A DNA stretch of 64,000 bases. Source: Caldinitratiruptor microaerophilus. GTDB taxonomy: Bacteria > Bacillota > Sulfobacillia > Symbiobacteriales > ZC4RG38. The notes under the pieces are model-generated. The model saw only the letters and a program-made list of their open reading frames with translations. It was not told the DNA's origin and made no database searches. Where the stretch lies: the NCBI RefSeq assembly GCF_025999835.1, contig NZ_AP025628.1, forward strand, positions 1,426,001 through 1,490,000, in the 5' to 3' direction. Shown here piece after piece: positions 43,276 to 50,949 of the stretch (position 1 is the first letter of the stretch; every line of letters begins with the position of its first letter). A program made the position numbers and the translations under genes.

Positions 43276-43505
43276 CGTGACCAGGCCTCACGGATGCGTC
43301 GCTCGGCCTCACCCGCCTCTTCGGCCGACAGGACGCCGCGAAGCGCGAGGATTTCCTGCACCATGGTCTGACGCCGCTCTTCGTCCTCGAGGTACCGGTC
43401 AAGGGCCTCGTTGATCAGCTGGGAGAAGCCCCGGAGCCCGCGGCGGGCGGCCAGAGCCGCCAGGCGGGCCCGCTTGTCGTTTGGCAGGTCGATGGTCGTC
43501 CGCAC
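43266..43505 (-). CDS. vapB: VapB-type ribbon-helix-helix antitoxin
   Basis: 79 residues from GTG 43505 with AAGGAGGGAGC upstream. RTTIDLPNDKRARLAALAAR and GFSQLINEALDRYLEDE form the beta strand and two helices of an RHH DNA-binding domain; the acidic C-terminal half (EEAGEAERRIREAW) is the likely toxin-binding tail. It should repress its own promoter. Confidence 0.85.
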   Translation of the reverse strand: MRTTIDLPNDKRARLAALAARRGLRGFSQLINEALDRYLEDEERRQTMVQEILALRGVLSAEEAGEAERRIREAWSRWR

Positions 43506-43526
43506 CCGCGCTCCCTCCTTTGCTCC

Positions 43527-43535
43527 TACATTGTA
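43527..43535 (-). promoter_or_regulatory. Palindrome/-10 region upstream of vapBC
   Basis: TACA-T-TGTA is a perfect short palindrome 22 bp upstream of the vapB start and includes TACAAT on the reverse strand, a good -10. Binding of the RHH antitoxin here would block the promoter. Confidence 0.4.
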
Positions 43536-43776
43536 GTGCACATGCATTCGCATATCACAACGACGACCCCCCTCGCGCGAGTCGCCCTGTGGTCCCGCTA
43601 CTTCGACTGGAACTGGGCCGCCGGCTGCTCCGGGCGGGAAGCCGGGCGCCGGCCCGCTGCAGGTGGCGGGACACCCCCGGAAACCGGGGCGACAGTTCGT
43701 ATGGTGTAGTGGGGACCGTCGCGGAGGTCCGCAGCACGAAGGGAAACATGGTTCGGTCCAGAGGAGGGAGCACGCG

Positions 43777-44673
43777 ATGCGGCTGTACCGACTCGTCACG
43801 GCCGGGCTGGTCGCCGGGCTCCTCGTGGCCGTGCCGCTCGCCGGCGCTGCGAAGGAGCAGCCACCGGCGGACACGGCGCCCGCCACCGGGGCGCCGGCGG
43901 CGGAGACGGGGCAGAGCGCCGGACAGGAGGTGGCCCCGGGCCAGCGGGTCCGGGCCGAGGTGCACGCCCGGGTGGCGAACCGGCTCCGGGCGATGGTGGA
44001 AGAGGGGATCGTCCGCAACGAGAACGCGCAGGCGAACCTGGAGCGGGTGATCCAGCGGCTCACGGCGGAGGCGGTGGCCGCCGGCGACGCGGCCTCCGAG
44101 GCGGAGGCGCTCGCGCAGGTGGAGGAAGCCCTGCAGGCCGGCGGGGACGGGCTGACCCCGGCGGAGCTGGATATCCTGGCCGAGGTGCAGGCCCGCCTCG
44201 GCAAGCGCGCGGAGGCGATGGAGACGCTGCGGACCCGGCTCACGCGCAACGCCCGCACCCGGGCGGCGCATGAGAAGCTCGTGGCCCTGGAGGCCGCGGC
44301 GGGGACGCGGCAGGACCTGGACACCTTCGTGGCCGGCAAGAAGGTCGACTGGGACGTGCGGCCGGCGGTGGAAGAGGGCCGCACGCTGGTGCCGGTCCGC
44401 AAGCTGGTGGAGGCGCTCGGCGGCGACGTCGGCTGGGACCCGGCCACCGGGGAGGCGACCCTGGTGCGCGGGGCGGTGCGCGTGCAGCTGCGGGTCGGCA
44501 GCCGGGTCGCTCGGGTGAACGGGCGCGAGGTGCCGCTGGAGGTGCCGGCCCGCATCGCCCCCGGCGGGCGGCTGGTGGTGCCGCTGCGGTTCGTGAGCGA
44601 GCAGTTCGGCCTGCACGTGACGTGGCTGGAGGCGACCCGGACCATCGTCGTGACGGAGGAGCCTCTGGAGTAG
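43777..44673 (+). CDS. Secreted protein with copper-amine-oxidase-like stalk domain
   Basis: 298 residues from ATG 43777 (GAGGAGGG 8 bp upstream). Residues 1-25 (MRLYRLVTAGLVAGLLVAVP) are a signal peptide. A Pro/Ala linker and a helical region with a repeat-like pattern (about 60-185) follow. The last ~105 residues are the 'copper amine oxidase N-terminal' stalk domain: PAVEEGRTLVPVRKLVEAL, GWDPATGEATLV, VPLRFVSEQFGLHVTW. That domain is common in secreted Clostridia/Symbiobacterium proteins and needs no copper. Wall or surface attachment is likely. Two broken copies of its 3' half exist in this window. Confidence 0.88.
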   Translation: MRLYRLVTAGLVAGLLVAVPLAGAAKEQPPADTAPATGAPAAETGQSAGQEVAPGQRVRAEVHARVANRLRAMVEEGIVRNENAQANLERVIQRLTAEAVAAGDAASEAEALAQVEEALQAGGDGLTPAELDILAEVQARLGKRAEAMETLRTRLTRNARTRAAHEKLVALEAAAGTRQDLDTFVAGKKVDWDVRPAVEEGRTLVPVRKLVEALGGDVGWDPATGEATLVRGAVRVQLRVGSRVARVNGREVPLEVPARIAPGGRLVVPLRFVSEQFGLHVTWLEATRTIVVTEEPLE

Positions 44674-44737
44674 GTTCGCGCCCGGCGTGGGTGCCGGCGG
44701 CTACGGCCCGTGGAGGCATGGGCGAGAGCGGTGGACG

Positions 44738-44782
44738 CGAAGACCCGGCGACCTGCCGGCAGGGGCAGGCGCCGGGTCTTCG
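44738..44782 (+). terminator. Terminator behind the stalk-domain gene
   Basis: CGAAGACCCGGCG (44738-44750) pairs perfectly with CGCCGGGTCTTCG (44770-44782), 13 bp, then TCTTG. The 19-nt loop contains an inner CCTGCCGGCAGG palindrome. The stem is strong; the T-run is poor. Confidence 0.7.
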
Positions 44783-44836
44783 TCTTGCCAGGCCCCACGC
44801 ACCGCTGGGGATGGCGCCCCCGGCTGCCGTCCTCGA

Positions 44837-45220
44837 TCACCACCCGGACGTGTCGAAAAGGCGGGCACCGGTGCGCTCAAAGTCCCGACGGTTGTACGTG
44901 ACCAGCGGGATCTTGTGGGTGATCGCCGTGGCAGCAATCAGGCAGTCGATGAACCCAGGGCCCCGCCCGCGCCGCAGCGTGGCCGCCACCTTCGCCTCCT
45001 GCGCACCCACTGGCAGCGCGATCAGGCTATCGAGAAGCGCCTCTGTACGGGCGAGTTCGTGTTGCCGAGCCCCGGCCAGTACCTCGGCAAGGCTCAAGGC
45101 CGAGCAGCCCAGCGGCCCGTCCGACAGCAGTGTCTGGAGAAGGGCCGTGGTCTGCGGCCGCCCACGCAGATGCCAGATGATCACGTCCGTGTCCAGCAGG
45201 TACGCGGGTGCGGGCCTCAT
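44837..45220 (-). CDS. VapC-like PIN-domain toxin (active-site-complete twin)
   Basis: 127 residues with YLLDTDVIIWHLRGR, SLAEVLAGARQHE, GFIDCLIAATAITHKI and TYNRRDF, so all PIN acidic positions are kept, unlike the twin at 42460. It overlaps its antitoxin by 4 bp (ATGA), the usual toxin-antitoxin arrangement. Confidence 0.9.
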   Translation of the reverse strand: MRPAPAYLLDTDVIIWHLRGRPQTTALLQTLLSDGPLGCSALSLAEVLAGARQHELARTEALLDSLIALPVGAQEAKVAATLRRGRGPGFIDCLIAATAITHKIPLVTYNRRDFERTGARLFDTSGW

Positions 45221-45480
45221 GGCGTTTGGCGCTCTGCCCGCCGGCGTGCCTCACGAATGGCCGCGGCGGTGCCTTCCAGAGTATCCGGCAATTCGGGGTG
45301 ATCCTCACTGCGCCACGTGCCCGCCGTGCTCTCCAACGCCCGGCGCTGCCGGCGCCGCGCGAGTTCCTGCGCCGCCGCCTCGACGATGAACCGGGTGCGC
45401 CCGCCGGTGCCCACCAATTCGTCGATCGACTTGATAAGGTCCTCCGGGAAGCGCAAGGGAACCATGCGAGTCCTGGACAT
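45217..45480 (-). CDS. Ribbon-helix-helix antitoxin of the PIN module
   Basis: 87 residues. MVPLRFPEDLIKSIDELVG and RTRFIVEAAAQELARRR give the RHH fold, the rest (ALESTAGTWRSEDHPELPDT) the toxin-binding tail. A decayed copy lies at 47427-47632. The perfect inverted repeat 13 bp upstream is its probable operator. Confidence 0.85.
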   Translation of the reverse strand: MSRTRMVPLRFPEDLIKSIDELVGTGGRTRFIVEAAAQELARRRQRRALESTAGTWRSEDHPELPDTLEGTAAAIREARRRAERQTP

Positions 45481-45492
45481 GCCGGCCGCCCC

Positions 45493-45517
45493 CTATATAT
45501 ACACCTCGTATATATAG
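45493..45517 (-). promoter_or_regulatory. Perfect inverted repeat, probable antitoxin operator
   Basis: CTATATATAC (45493-45502) and GTATATATAG (45508-45517) are exact inverses across 5 bp, in an AT-only island within GC-rich DNA. It lies 13-37 bp upstream of the antitoxin start and would cover the -10 region. RHH antitoxins bind such short inverted repeats. Confidence 0.75.
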
Positions 45518-45564
45518 TACCCGATCACCGCCGACGGTGCAAGCAGAGAAGAGGCGGTGCTCAA

Positions 45565-45938
45565 CCCCACGGCACCCCACGGCGGCTGCGACGACAGGAT
45601 CGCCGGGCCCTCCTCCTCCCTCCCGGCTTCAGCCAGCCAGAACCGCCTTCCGCCGTTCAGGACGCAGATGCTCGCTGGGGATGGCCCGGCCGGCTGCCGG
45701 GCAGGGCCGCGGCCCCACGCCTCGCTCGCCAGCGCCAGGCCGTACTCGTTGCCGTCGGGGTCCCGGAAGGTGGCCCACCACTTCCCCCACGGCGCCCGCT
45801 GGGGCGGGGTGGGGAATTCCACACCCCGGGCGGTCAGCTCGGCGTACGTGCGCTCCATGTCGTCGCGCAGGAAGATCACGTTGGAGAAGGTGCCGATCCG
45901 GTTCTCCTGCCCCTGCGGGGTGACGAGGAGGAGCTTGG
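45565..45938. repeat. 374-bp direct repeat, unit 1 (unit 2 at 46667-47040)
   Basis: The two units lie exactly 1102 bp apart without insertions or deletions and differ only at scattered bases. They include a non-coding leader and the C-terminal two thirds of a VOC gene. Unit 2 belongs to the intact VOC gene; unit 1 stops at GAGCTTGG (45931-45938) and is joined to unrelated sequence. Confidence 0.92.
45717..45937 (-). pseudogene. VOC-family protein, C-terminal part only
   Basis: The frame matches the intact VOC protein from about KLVLVTPRGQENRIGTFSNV to DPDGNEYGLALASEA but lacks the first ~50 residues, including the first metal-ligand strand. It stops matching at 45938. A frame open across the junction could give a hybrid peptide, but there is no proper start. 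Confidence 0.85.
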
Positions 45939-46125
45939 GTGTCGCAACGACCCAGGTGCGAGCGGGCGCCACCGTCGATCCGATGGAAGTGCCAGGTGTC
46001 CGAAATCACGGGCGGCCAGCCGCCCCGAGACGTGGTCCCAGCGGCCTTTGTCATACAGGTCGCACGTTCGGCTCTGCGTGTGTTATCTTGAACCCAGGAC
46101 ATGGGGAATGGGGGAGACGCGGAGC

Positions 46126-46203
46126 ATGGCGGAAGTGAAGCTGGACCTCCCGCCCGAGGTCCGCCCTGAGGAGGCCCGGCTCCTGCTGGGGAGCGATTCC
46201 TGA
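46126..46203 (+). pseudogene. UPF0175-like antitoxin, first ~21 residues
   Basis: ATG 46126 (GGGGAGACGCGGAGC upstream) reads MAEVKLDLPPEVRPEEARLL, then ends at TGA 46201-46203. UPF0175 proteins begin like this and continue with ~50 residues of helix-turn-helix. The cut coincides with the 3' end of the hicA gene on the other strand, so this is a recombination joint. Confidence 0.55.
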
Positions 46204-46396
46204 TTTCTACGTCTCGGAGAATCTTCAAGAGCAGCCCTTTACCGATTTCCTGGCCTGGGTGAACCGGAACCGTTACTGCGCGACCATCTGGATGCCGGAA
46301 GCGAGAATGACTTCCTCGCTGACGTACCCTCTGGAAACCGAGTTGCAACAGCACGCGAATCAGGTCCGAGGCCGTCACAGGAGGAAGTCTGGTCAT
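46202..46396 (-). CDS. hicA: HicA mRNA-interferase toxin, C-terminus replaced
   Basis: MTRLPPVTASDLIRVLLQLG, RQRGSHSRFRHPDG (catalytic His) and GKGLLLKILRDVEI are a standard HicA double-stranded-RNA-binding-like fold. Natural HicA ends a few residues later; here the frame carries on for a further ~190 residues of unlikely composition to 45629, because the original 3' end was replaced at the junction near 46200. Whether a fused protein is stable is unknown. The start overlaps hicB by 4 bp. Confidence 0.8.
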
Positions 46397-46608
46397 GGAA
46401 TAACAACCTTTTGCACACCGACAAACTCGGGTAGGACGGCCGCCGTCTCCGGTTCATCCTCCAGGCACAGCTCGATAACCTCACGGATGTTCGACATCAG
46501 CTCGTCCAGGGTTCGACCCTGAGCGTAACAACCCCGTAGCTGGGGAACCTCCCCTACATAAAAACCGTCTTCATCCCGCTCGACCACAACATAAAACTCC
46601 CGCGCCAT
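46393..46608 (-). CDS. hicB: HicB antitoxin
   Basis: 71 residues with the HicB partial RNase-H-like fold: FYVVVERDEDGFYVGEVPQL and GCYAQGRTLDELMSNIREVI. It neutralises HicA. It is placed before hicA, the less usual order, and lacks a C-terminal DNA-binding domain. Confidence 0.88.
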   Translation of the reverse strand: MAREFYVVVERDEDGFYVGEVPQLRGCYAQGRTLDELMSNIREVIELCLEDEPETAAVLPEFVGVQKVVIP

Positions 46609-46666
46609 GGCTTATTCACCTCTTTCGAAGCTACCCGGCGTGAATGGCCCCTCAAACCCCATTTTA

Positions 46667-47040
46667 CCCCACGGCACCCCACGGCGGCTGCGACGACAGG
46701 ATCGTCGGGCCCTCCCCCTCCCTCCCTGCTTCAGCCAGCCAGAACCGCCTTCCGCCGTTCAGGACGCAGATGCCCGCTGGGGATGGCCCGGCCGGCTGCC
46801 GGGCAGGGCCGCGGCCTCACGCCTCGCTCGCCAGCGCCAGGCCGTACTCGTTGCCGTCGGGGTCCCGAAAGGTGGCCCACCACTTCCCCCACGGCGCCCG
46901 CTGGGGCGGGGTGGGGAATTCCACGCCCCGGCCGGTCAGCTCGGCGTACGTGCGCTCCATGTCGTCGCTGAAGAAGATCACGTTGGAGAAGGTGCCGATC
47001 CGGTTCTCCTGCCCCCGCGGGGTGACAAGGACGAGCTTGG
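46667..47040. repeat. 374-bp direct repeat, unit 2
   Basis: This is the mate of 45565-45938. It overlaps most of the intact VOC gene and ~150 bp behind its stop. Confidence 0.92.
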
Positions 47041-47203
47041 TCGTGTCCCCGGGTAGCCGGACCTCGATCCAGCGCGGGGCGTCCGGGCCGGGGCCCATCG
47101 GCATGTCGGTCACGAGCTCGCAGCCGAGGACCTGAGTATAGAATTCCAGCGCCCGCTGCTGGTCGGAGACGTAGATGCCGACCGAACGGACTCGGGTGAG
47201 CAT
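46817..47203 (-). CDS. VOC-family (glyoxalase/dioxygenase-like) protein
   Basis: 128 residues from ATG 47203 (GGGAGGCG upstream). RVRSVGIYVSDQQRALEFYT, LGCELVTDMPMG, RWIEVRLPGDTTKLVLVTP, GVEFPTPPQ and DPDGNEYGLALAS are typical of single-domain VOC metalloenzymes (two beta-alpha-beta-beta-beta units). Substrate unknown; relatives include glyoxalase and bleomycin-resistance-type proteins. It is the only complete one of three copies here. Confidence 0.9.
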   Translation of the reverse strand: MLTRVRSVGIYVSDQQRALEFYTQVLGCELVTDMPMGPGPDAPRWIEVRLPGDTTKLVLVTPRGQENRIGTFSNVIFFSDDMERTYAELTGRGVEFPTPPQRAPWGKWWATFRDPDGNEYGLALASEA

Positions 47204-47298
47204 GCGTTTCGCCTCCCGGGCTCGGGTAGAACGTGGCACGCCGGGACTGGGGAGTCGCCCGGTCCCGGACGGCACCCCGAAGGCGTTCGGCACGGGCG

Positions 47299-47421
47299 GG
47301 ACAGACCCCTGCCGGAAACGCCCGGCAGCCGGACAGCGGCGCTGCGCCGCCCGCGGGACTCCCCGCCACGGGGTGCCCGAAAGCCCGGTGCTCGCCGCGG
47401 TGTGGAGCGGGTGCGCGGGGG
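47299..47421. repeat. ~120-bp repeat (mate 49578-49699)
   Basis: CCCCTGCCGGAAACGCCCGG and the following ~100 bp up to GTGTGGAGCGGGTGCGCGGG recur at 49578-49699 in the same orientation with ~10 differences. It is non-coding and lies behind gene fragments in both places. Confidence 0.85.
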
Positions 47422-47426
47422 CGGGC

Positions 47427-47632
47427 CGCATGGCATGTGGGGCTCGGCCCGCTGGCGTGCCTCCCGAATGGCCGCGGCGGTGCCTTCCACAGCGTCCGGC
47501 CATTCGGGGTGATCCTCGCTGTGCCACGTGCCCGCGGTGCTGCCCAGTGCCTGGCGCTGCCGGTGACGCCCGTGTTCCTGCGCCCCCGCCCCAACGATGA
47601 ACCGGCTACGGCCGCTGGTGCGCCCCGGGCAG
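47427..47632 (-). pseudogene. Decayed copy of the RHH antitoxin with a stub of its toxin
   Basis: The frame contains SRFIVGAGAQEHGRHRQRQA and then ALGSTAGTWHSEDHPEWPD, matching residues ~28-80 of the antitoxin at 45217, but the N-terminal DNA-binding strand is gone. Directly behind it MRPAPAHPLHTA resembles the first codons of the PIN toxin before the ~120-bp repeat takes over. Confidence 0.8.
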
Positions 47633-47832
47633 TGATTGTCGCATGCCGGCGGCCGCCTGAACAGCGCCTGGCGGCTGCTGAGACAGAAGATGCAGGGAAG
47701 CCGGCTAACCTCACCAGGGCCGGCCCCCAGGACCCCTTGACACACGGCTGCCTTCTCTGGTAACGATTGGAGTGTACCGGTACGGTGAGAGACTTGGTCG
47801 TGACAAGGAAAAGAACCGCAGGGGGGCGGCTC

Positions 47833-48273
47833 GTGGAAGAGACCGTGAAGCTTCTGAGGTCGATCCTCATCCGGCTCGGCCAGGCTCTCGCACAGGCCGA
47901 CGACCACGGCACCGGCACCACGGGCAGGGAGGGTCGCACGGGTCCCGCCGCGGAGCGGCCGGGTGAGCCCGGCGCGCAGGCAGACCAGCCCGCTGACCCT
48001 GTCGCTGCGCCCAGGGAACGGTTGGAGTGGCTGGCACGGCGGCTGTACGAGTTCGAACAGTGGGGGAAGGAGGCGGAACAGCGACTGGCCCGGCTCGAAG
48101 AACGTGTCGATCAGCTCGAGAGGCGCCTGGAGGTCCTGGCAGCTTCCACCCCCGTGTTCCCGGCAGAGGTTCATGAGTGCCCTGGCAGACTCGACAGGCG
48201 CTTCGTCCGTGTGGTGAGGACATGGATGGAGGACCACGCGGCCATGGTCCGCCTGAAGTGGAGAGAGAACTGA
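47833..48273 (+). CDS. Small coiled-coil protein of unknown function
   Basis: From GTG 47833 (AGGGGGGCGG upstream; the frame is open to 47767) about 146 residues: a short helix (VKLLRSILIRLGQALAQ), a disordered Gly/Pro-rich stretch, a clear coiled coil (about 65-110; EQRLARLEERVDQLERRLEV) and a basic C-terminus. No family is recognised. It may be a structural or DNA-associated protein. Confidence 0.5.
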   Translation: MEETVKLLRSILIRLGQALAQADDHGTGTTGREGRTGPAAERPGEPGAQADQPADPVAAPRERLEWLARRLYEFEQWGKEAEQRLARLEERVDQLERRLEVLAASTPVFPAEVHECPGRLDRRFVRVVRTWMEDHAAMVRLKWREN

Positions 48274-48637
48274 CGCCGAGTCCGGCGCGGCGGCCGCGCC
48301 GTCCCAGTCCGCGTCGGGCGGTCTGTGATCGGCGGCACGACGCCCCCCTGTCCCGTGCGTCCGCGTCGTGTCCGTCGCCGTGGAGGATGGCGGCCAGGGT
48401 GCCCGGATCGTCCGGTGGCCAGGTCACGACGCCTGCGCCGACGGCCTCCCGCACCCGGGGATCGTGCTTGCGGTACGCACGCCGGAACTCATCCGGCGCA
48501 AGGGCGACGGGCTCGAGGCCGCCCCATTCCCGGCTGGCCACGGGCGTTGCCGCGGCACCGGGTCACGCCTGCTCGGCCGTGTACCGCGGGACCCACCGGG
48601 GTCGGGGCCGACGTGGCCGGCGCCCGTGCGGGACGGG
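48274..48637. other. Gap with a possible nucleotidyltransferase remnant
   Basis: On the reverse strand (about 48390-48540) LEPVALAPDEFRRAYRKHDP and VREAVGAGVVTW resemble the C-terminal end of MNT-type nucleotidyltransferase proteins. The string GGCCAGGG(T/C)GCCCGGATCGTCCG at 48392 is found again at 53201, so this too is duplicated DNA. Confidence 0.3.
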
Positions 48638-49120
48638 TCACGTCCACGTCAGGCCCAGTCGGGACGCGAGCGACTCCGGGGTCTCGACCCGGAGTCCGCT
48701 GAGCCCGGTGAACGCGCTGACATCATGGGTGCACACGGTGCGAACGCCGTGCGCGTACATCTGGGCCGCGAGGAAGTAGTCGTAGATCGCTTGCGCCGCC
48801 GGCTTGTGCTGCTTTACAAGGGTTTCCAGGTAATCCAGGACGTCCGTTGTCACGGGGAGTACCGTCAAGTGGGAGCGGTAGATGTCCACCTGGGCCCACG
48901 CCGTCTCGGGGTCCAGGGGGTGGTGCACGCGTCTGCGATCCGTCAACACCGCGTACGTCTCCAGCAACACCTGCGGTACCACGGCCAGAGGCACGCGGCG
49001 ATCCAGCGCGGCCTCGAGCAGGGCTCGGCTCACTCTGTGCTGAGGGACGTCCTCGTTCAGGGCGTAGACAAGGACATTCGTATCCACCAGGATCAGCCCC
49101 GGTTCCAATCCTGGTACCAC
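48638..49120 (-). CDS. PIN-domain (VapC-like) toxin
   Basis: 160 residues: LILVDTNVLVYALNEDVPQH with the first Asp, VLLETYAVLT with Glu, AIYDYFLAAQMYAHGV with Asp, and VCTHDVSAF. It overlaps the antitoxin-like gene upstream by 28 bp, a tight pair. The true start may be slightly downstream of ATG 49120. Confidence 0.88.
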   Translation of the reverse strand: MVPGLEPGLILVDTNVLVYALNEDVPQHRVSRALLEAALDRRVPLAVVPQVLLETYAVLTDRRRVHHPLDPETAWAQVDIYRSHLTVLPVTTDVLDYLETLVKQHKPAAQAIYDYFLAAQMYAHGVRTVCTHDVSAFTGLSGLRVETPESLASRLGLTWT

Positions 49121-49314
49121 TCCCTCCGGGTCCCCAGGTCCCTGTTCCCGAGCCGGAACTTCCCCAGAACGGGCCGTGGCGGGATCAGGTAGCGTTCCAG
49201 CGCCTCGAGTACGAGGTCGTTCTTGGAACGCCCGGTGAGCTCGCTGATCCGGTCAAGTCGCTCCAGGAGCGGCTCCTTGCCTTTTGGCACGTAGATGTTG
49301 AGTTGCATGGGCAT
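49093..49314 (-). CDS. Ribbon-helix-helix antitoxin-like protein
   Basis: 73 residues. MQLNIYVPKGKEPLLERLDR and SKNDLVLEALERYLIP make a beta strand plus two helices; the tail (GNRDLGTRREWYQDWN) is the probable toxin contact. It comes first in the operon with the PIN gene. Confidence 0.82.
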   Translation of the reverse strand: MPMQLNIYVPKGKEPLLERLDRISELTGRSKNDLVLEALERYLIPPRPVLGKFRLGNRDLGTRREWYQDWNRG

Positions 49315-49429
49315 CCCTCCCCGGATCAGTATCCCCTAGTGAATATGTCTAGTCAATACGCGTGGGCGTCCGGTCAAGGAGCACCAACCCGGCGACGCTT
49401 CGAGGCGGACGGGTATCACCGCCACAACG

Positions 49430-49577
49430 CCCGCGCCCGGGCGGCATAGGCGAAGCTCGTGGCCCTGGAGGCGCCGGCGGACCCGGCAGGACCTGGACAC
49501 CTTCGTAGCCGGCAAGAAGGTGGACTGGGACGTGCGGCCGGCGGTGGCAGAGGGCCGCACGCTGGTGCCGGTCCGGG
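49430..49577 (+). pseudogene. Copper-amine-oxidase-like protein, middle fragment
   Basis: About 148 bp match 44246-44399 of the intact gene (QDLDTFVAGKKVDWDVRPAV then AEGRTLVPVR), with an early frameshift and a TAG. The match ends at GTCCGG and is fused to the ~120-bp repeat at 49578. Confidence 0.85.
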
Positions 49578-49713
49578 ACAAACCCCTGCCGGAAACGCCC
49601 GGCAGCCGGACAGCGACGCTCCGCCGCCCCCGGGACTCGCCGCCACGGGCTGCCCGAAGGCCCGTTGCTCCCGGCGGTGTGGAGCGGGTGCGCGGGGAGG
49701 GCCGCCTGGTCCT

Positions 49714-50949
49714 TCAGGACAGTAGGAGGCCGAGGGGCAGCGCCCAGAGCCGGTCGCCGAGTTTCACCGCGGCGGTTCCGTTATGCGCCAGGACGGCCGC
49801 ACGGCAGTTCGGGGTCGCATGCAGGAAGGCCCGCAGGCCGGACAGATCTCGTTCCGTCCAGCGGGTGGCGGCCTTCAGTTCGATGGCCATGACCTCCCGG
49901 CCCGCCTCCACGATGAAGTCGACCTCGTGCCGACCCTGCACGTGCCAGAACGAGAGGCGGGCCTCCGGCCACCGCGACTCCAGGATGGCGGTGATCTCCG
50001 CCGCGGCGTGGGTTTCGAACAGCGCCCCCCACAGGGGGTCCCGCTCCAGCGCCCCGGCCGTGCCGATGCCGGCCAGGTGGCAGGCCAGGCCGGAATCGGT
50101 GATGTAGATCTTGGAAGACTTGATGAGCCGGCTCGCCCGGTTCTTCAGGTACGGTGGGAGGCGACGGACGACGAACGACGCCTCCAGGACGCCGAGGTAG
50201 CGCCCCGCCGTCGTCGGAGCGATACGGGCGTCACGGGCGAGTTCGCTGACGTTCAGGATCTGTCCGGTCCGCAGGGCAGCGAGCTGGACGAACTGGCGGA
50301 AGGTGATGAGGTCTGCCACCTGGGTGAGCTGGCGAACGTCTCGTTCGAGGTACGTCTGCTCGTATCCCCGGAACCACAGAGCCGGGTCGGTTCCGGGGTC
50401 GAGGCAAACGGGAGGCATTCCCCCCCGGAAGACGTCCGAGGCCGTCACGGGCGCCACCTCGGCTTCTTCCCGTGGCAGCTCCAGCGTCCGGAAGAACCGG
50501 CGGAGATACGGTTCGGCTTCCACCCTACCCGAGATCTCCCTCCGGGTGAAGGGGGAAAGCGTCAGGTAGACGGCTCTCCCTGCCAGGCTCTCCGTGATGT
50601 CCCGGAGAAGTGCGAAGTTGGCCGAACCGGAGAGAAGGAACCGCCCCGGGGTCCGGTCCTCGTCCACCATCCGCTTGATCACGGGCAGGAGCTCGGGGCA
50701 CTTCTGCACCTCGTCGACGGTGACCGGGCCGGTACCCGCCAGGAAGGCCTCGGGGGCGCGCCGGGCGGCCTCGAGCTGGGCGAAGTCGTCGAGGGACACG
50801 TACCGGCGGCCGGCCAATTGCGGCTGGCGCCGCAGCAGCGTGCTCTTGCCCACCTGGCGCATGCCCGTGACCACCACCACGGGCATGGCGCGCAGCGCAG
50901 CGAGGAGTGCCGGCGTCAGGTCACGCTCACGATACGCTGGTGCTGTCAT
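49714..50949 (-). CDS. ATP-binding protein of the AAA_14/DUF4143 family
   Basis: 411 residues. Walker A is VTGMRQVGKSTLLR (28-41), Walker B VTVDEVQKCPELL, followed by LLSGSANFALLRDI. The C-terminal half (about 195-400) is DUF4143: RDVRQLTQVADLITFRQFVQ, SKIYITDSGLACHL and a PD-(D/E)XK-like end (FWHVQGRHEVDFIVEAGR, MAIELKAAT). These proteins are widespread and of unknown function; a nuclease-ATPase role is likely from the folds. Single gene; toxin or transposon links are not evident. Confidence 0.9.
   Translation of the reverse strand: MTAPAYRERDLTPALLAALRAMPVVVVTGMRQVGKSTLLRRQPQLAGRRYVSLDDFAQLEAARRAPEAFLAGTGPVTVDEVQKCPELLPVIKRMVDEDRTPGRFLLSGSANFALLRDITESLAGRAVYLTLSPFTRREISGRVEAEPYLRRFFRTLELPREEAEVAPVTASDVFRGGMPPVCLDPGTDPALWFRGYEQTYLERDVRQLTQVADLITFRQFVQLAALRTGQILNVSELARDARIAPTTAGRYLGVLEASFVVRRLPPYLKNRASRLIKSSKIYITDSGLACHLAGIGTAGALERDPLWGALFETHAAAEITAILESRWPEARLSFWHVQGRHEVDFIVEAGREVMAIELKAATRWTERDLSGLRAFLHATPNCRAAVLAHNGTAAVKLGDRLWALPLGLLLS

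Noticed and set aside
45493-45517. AT-rich repeat considered as a CRISPR or iteron unit
   Set aside because: It occurs once only, with no spacers or further copies, and fits a toxin-antitoxin operator.
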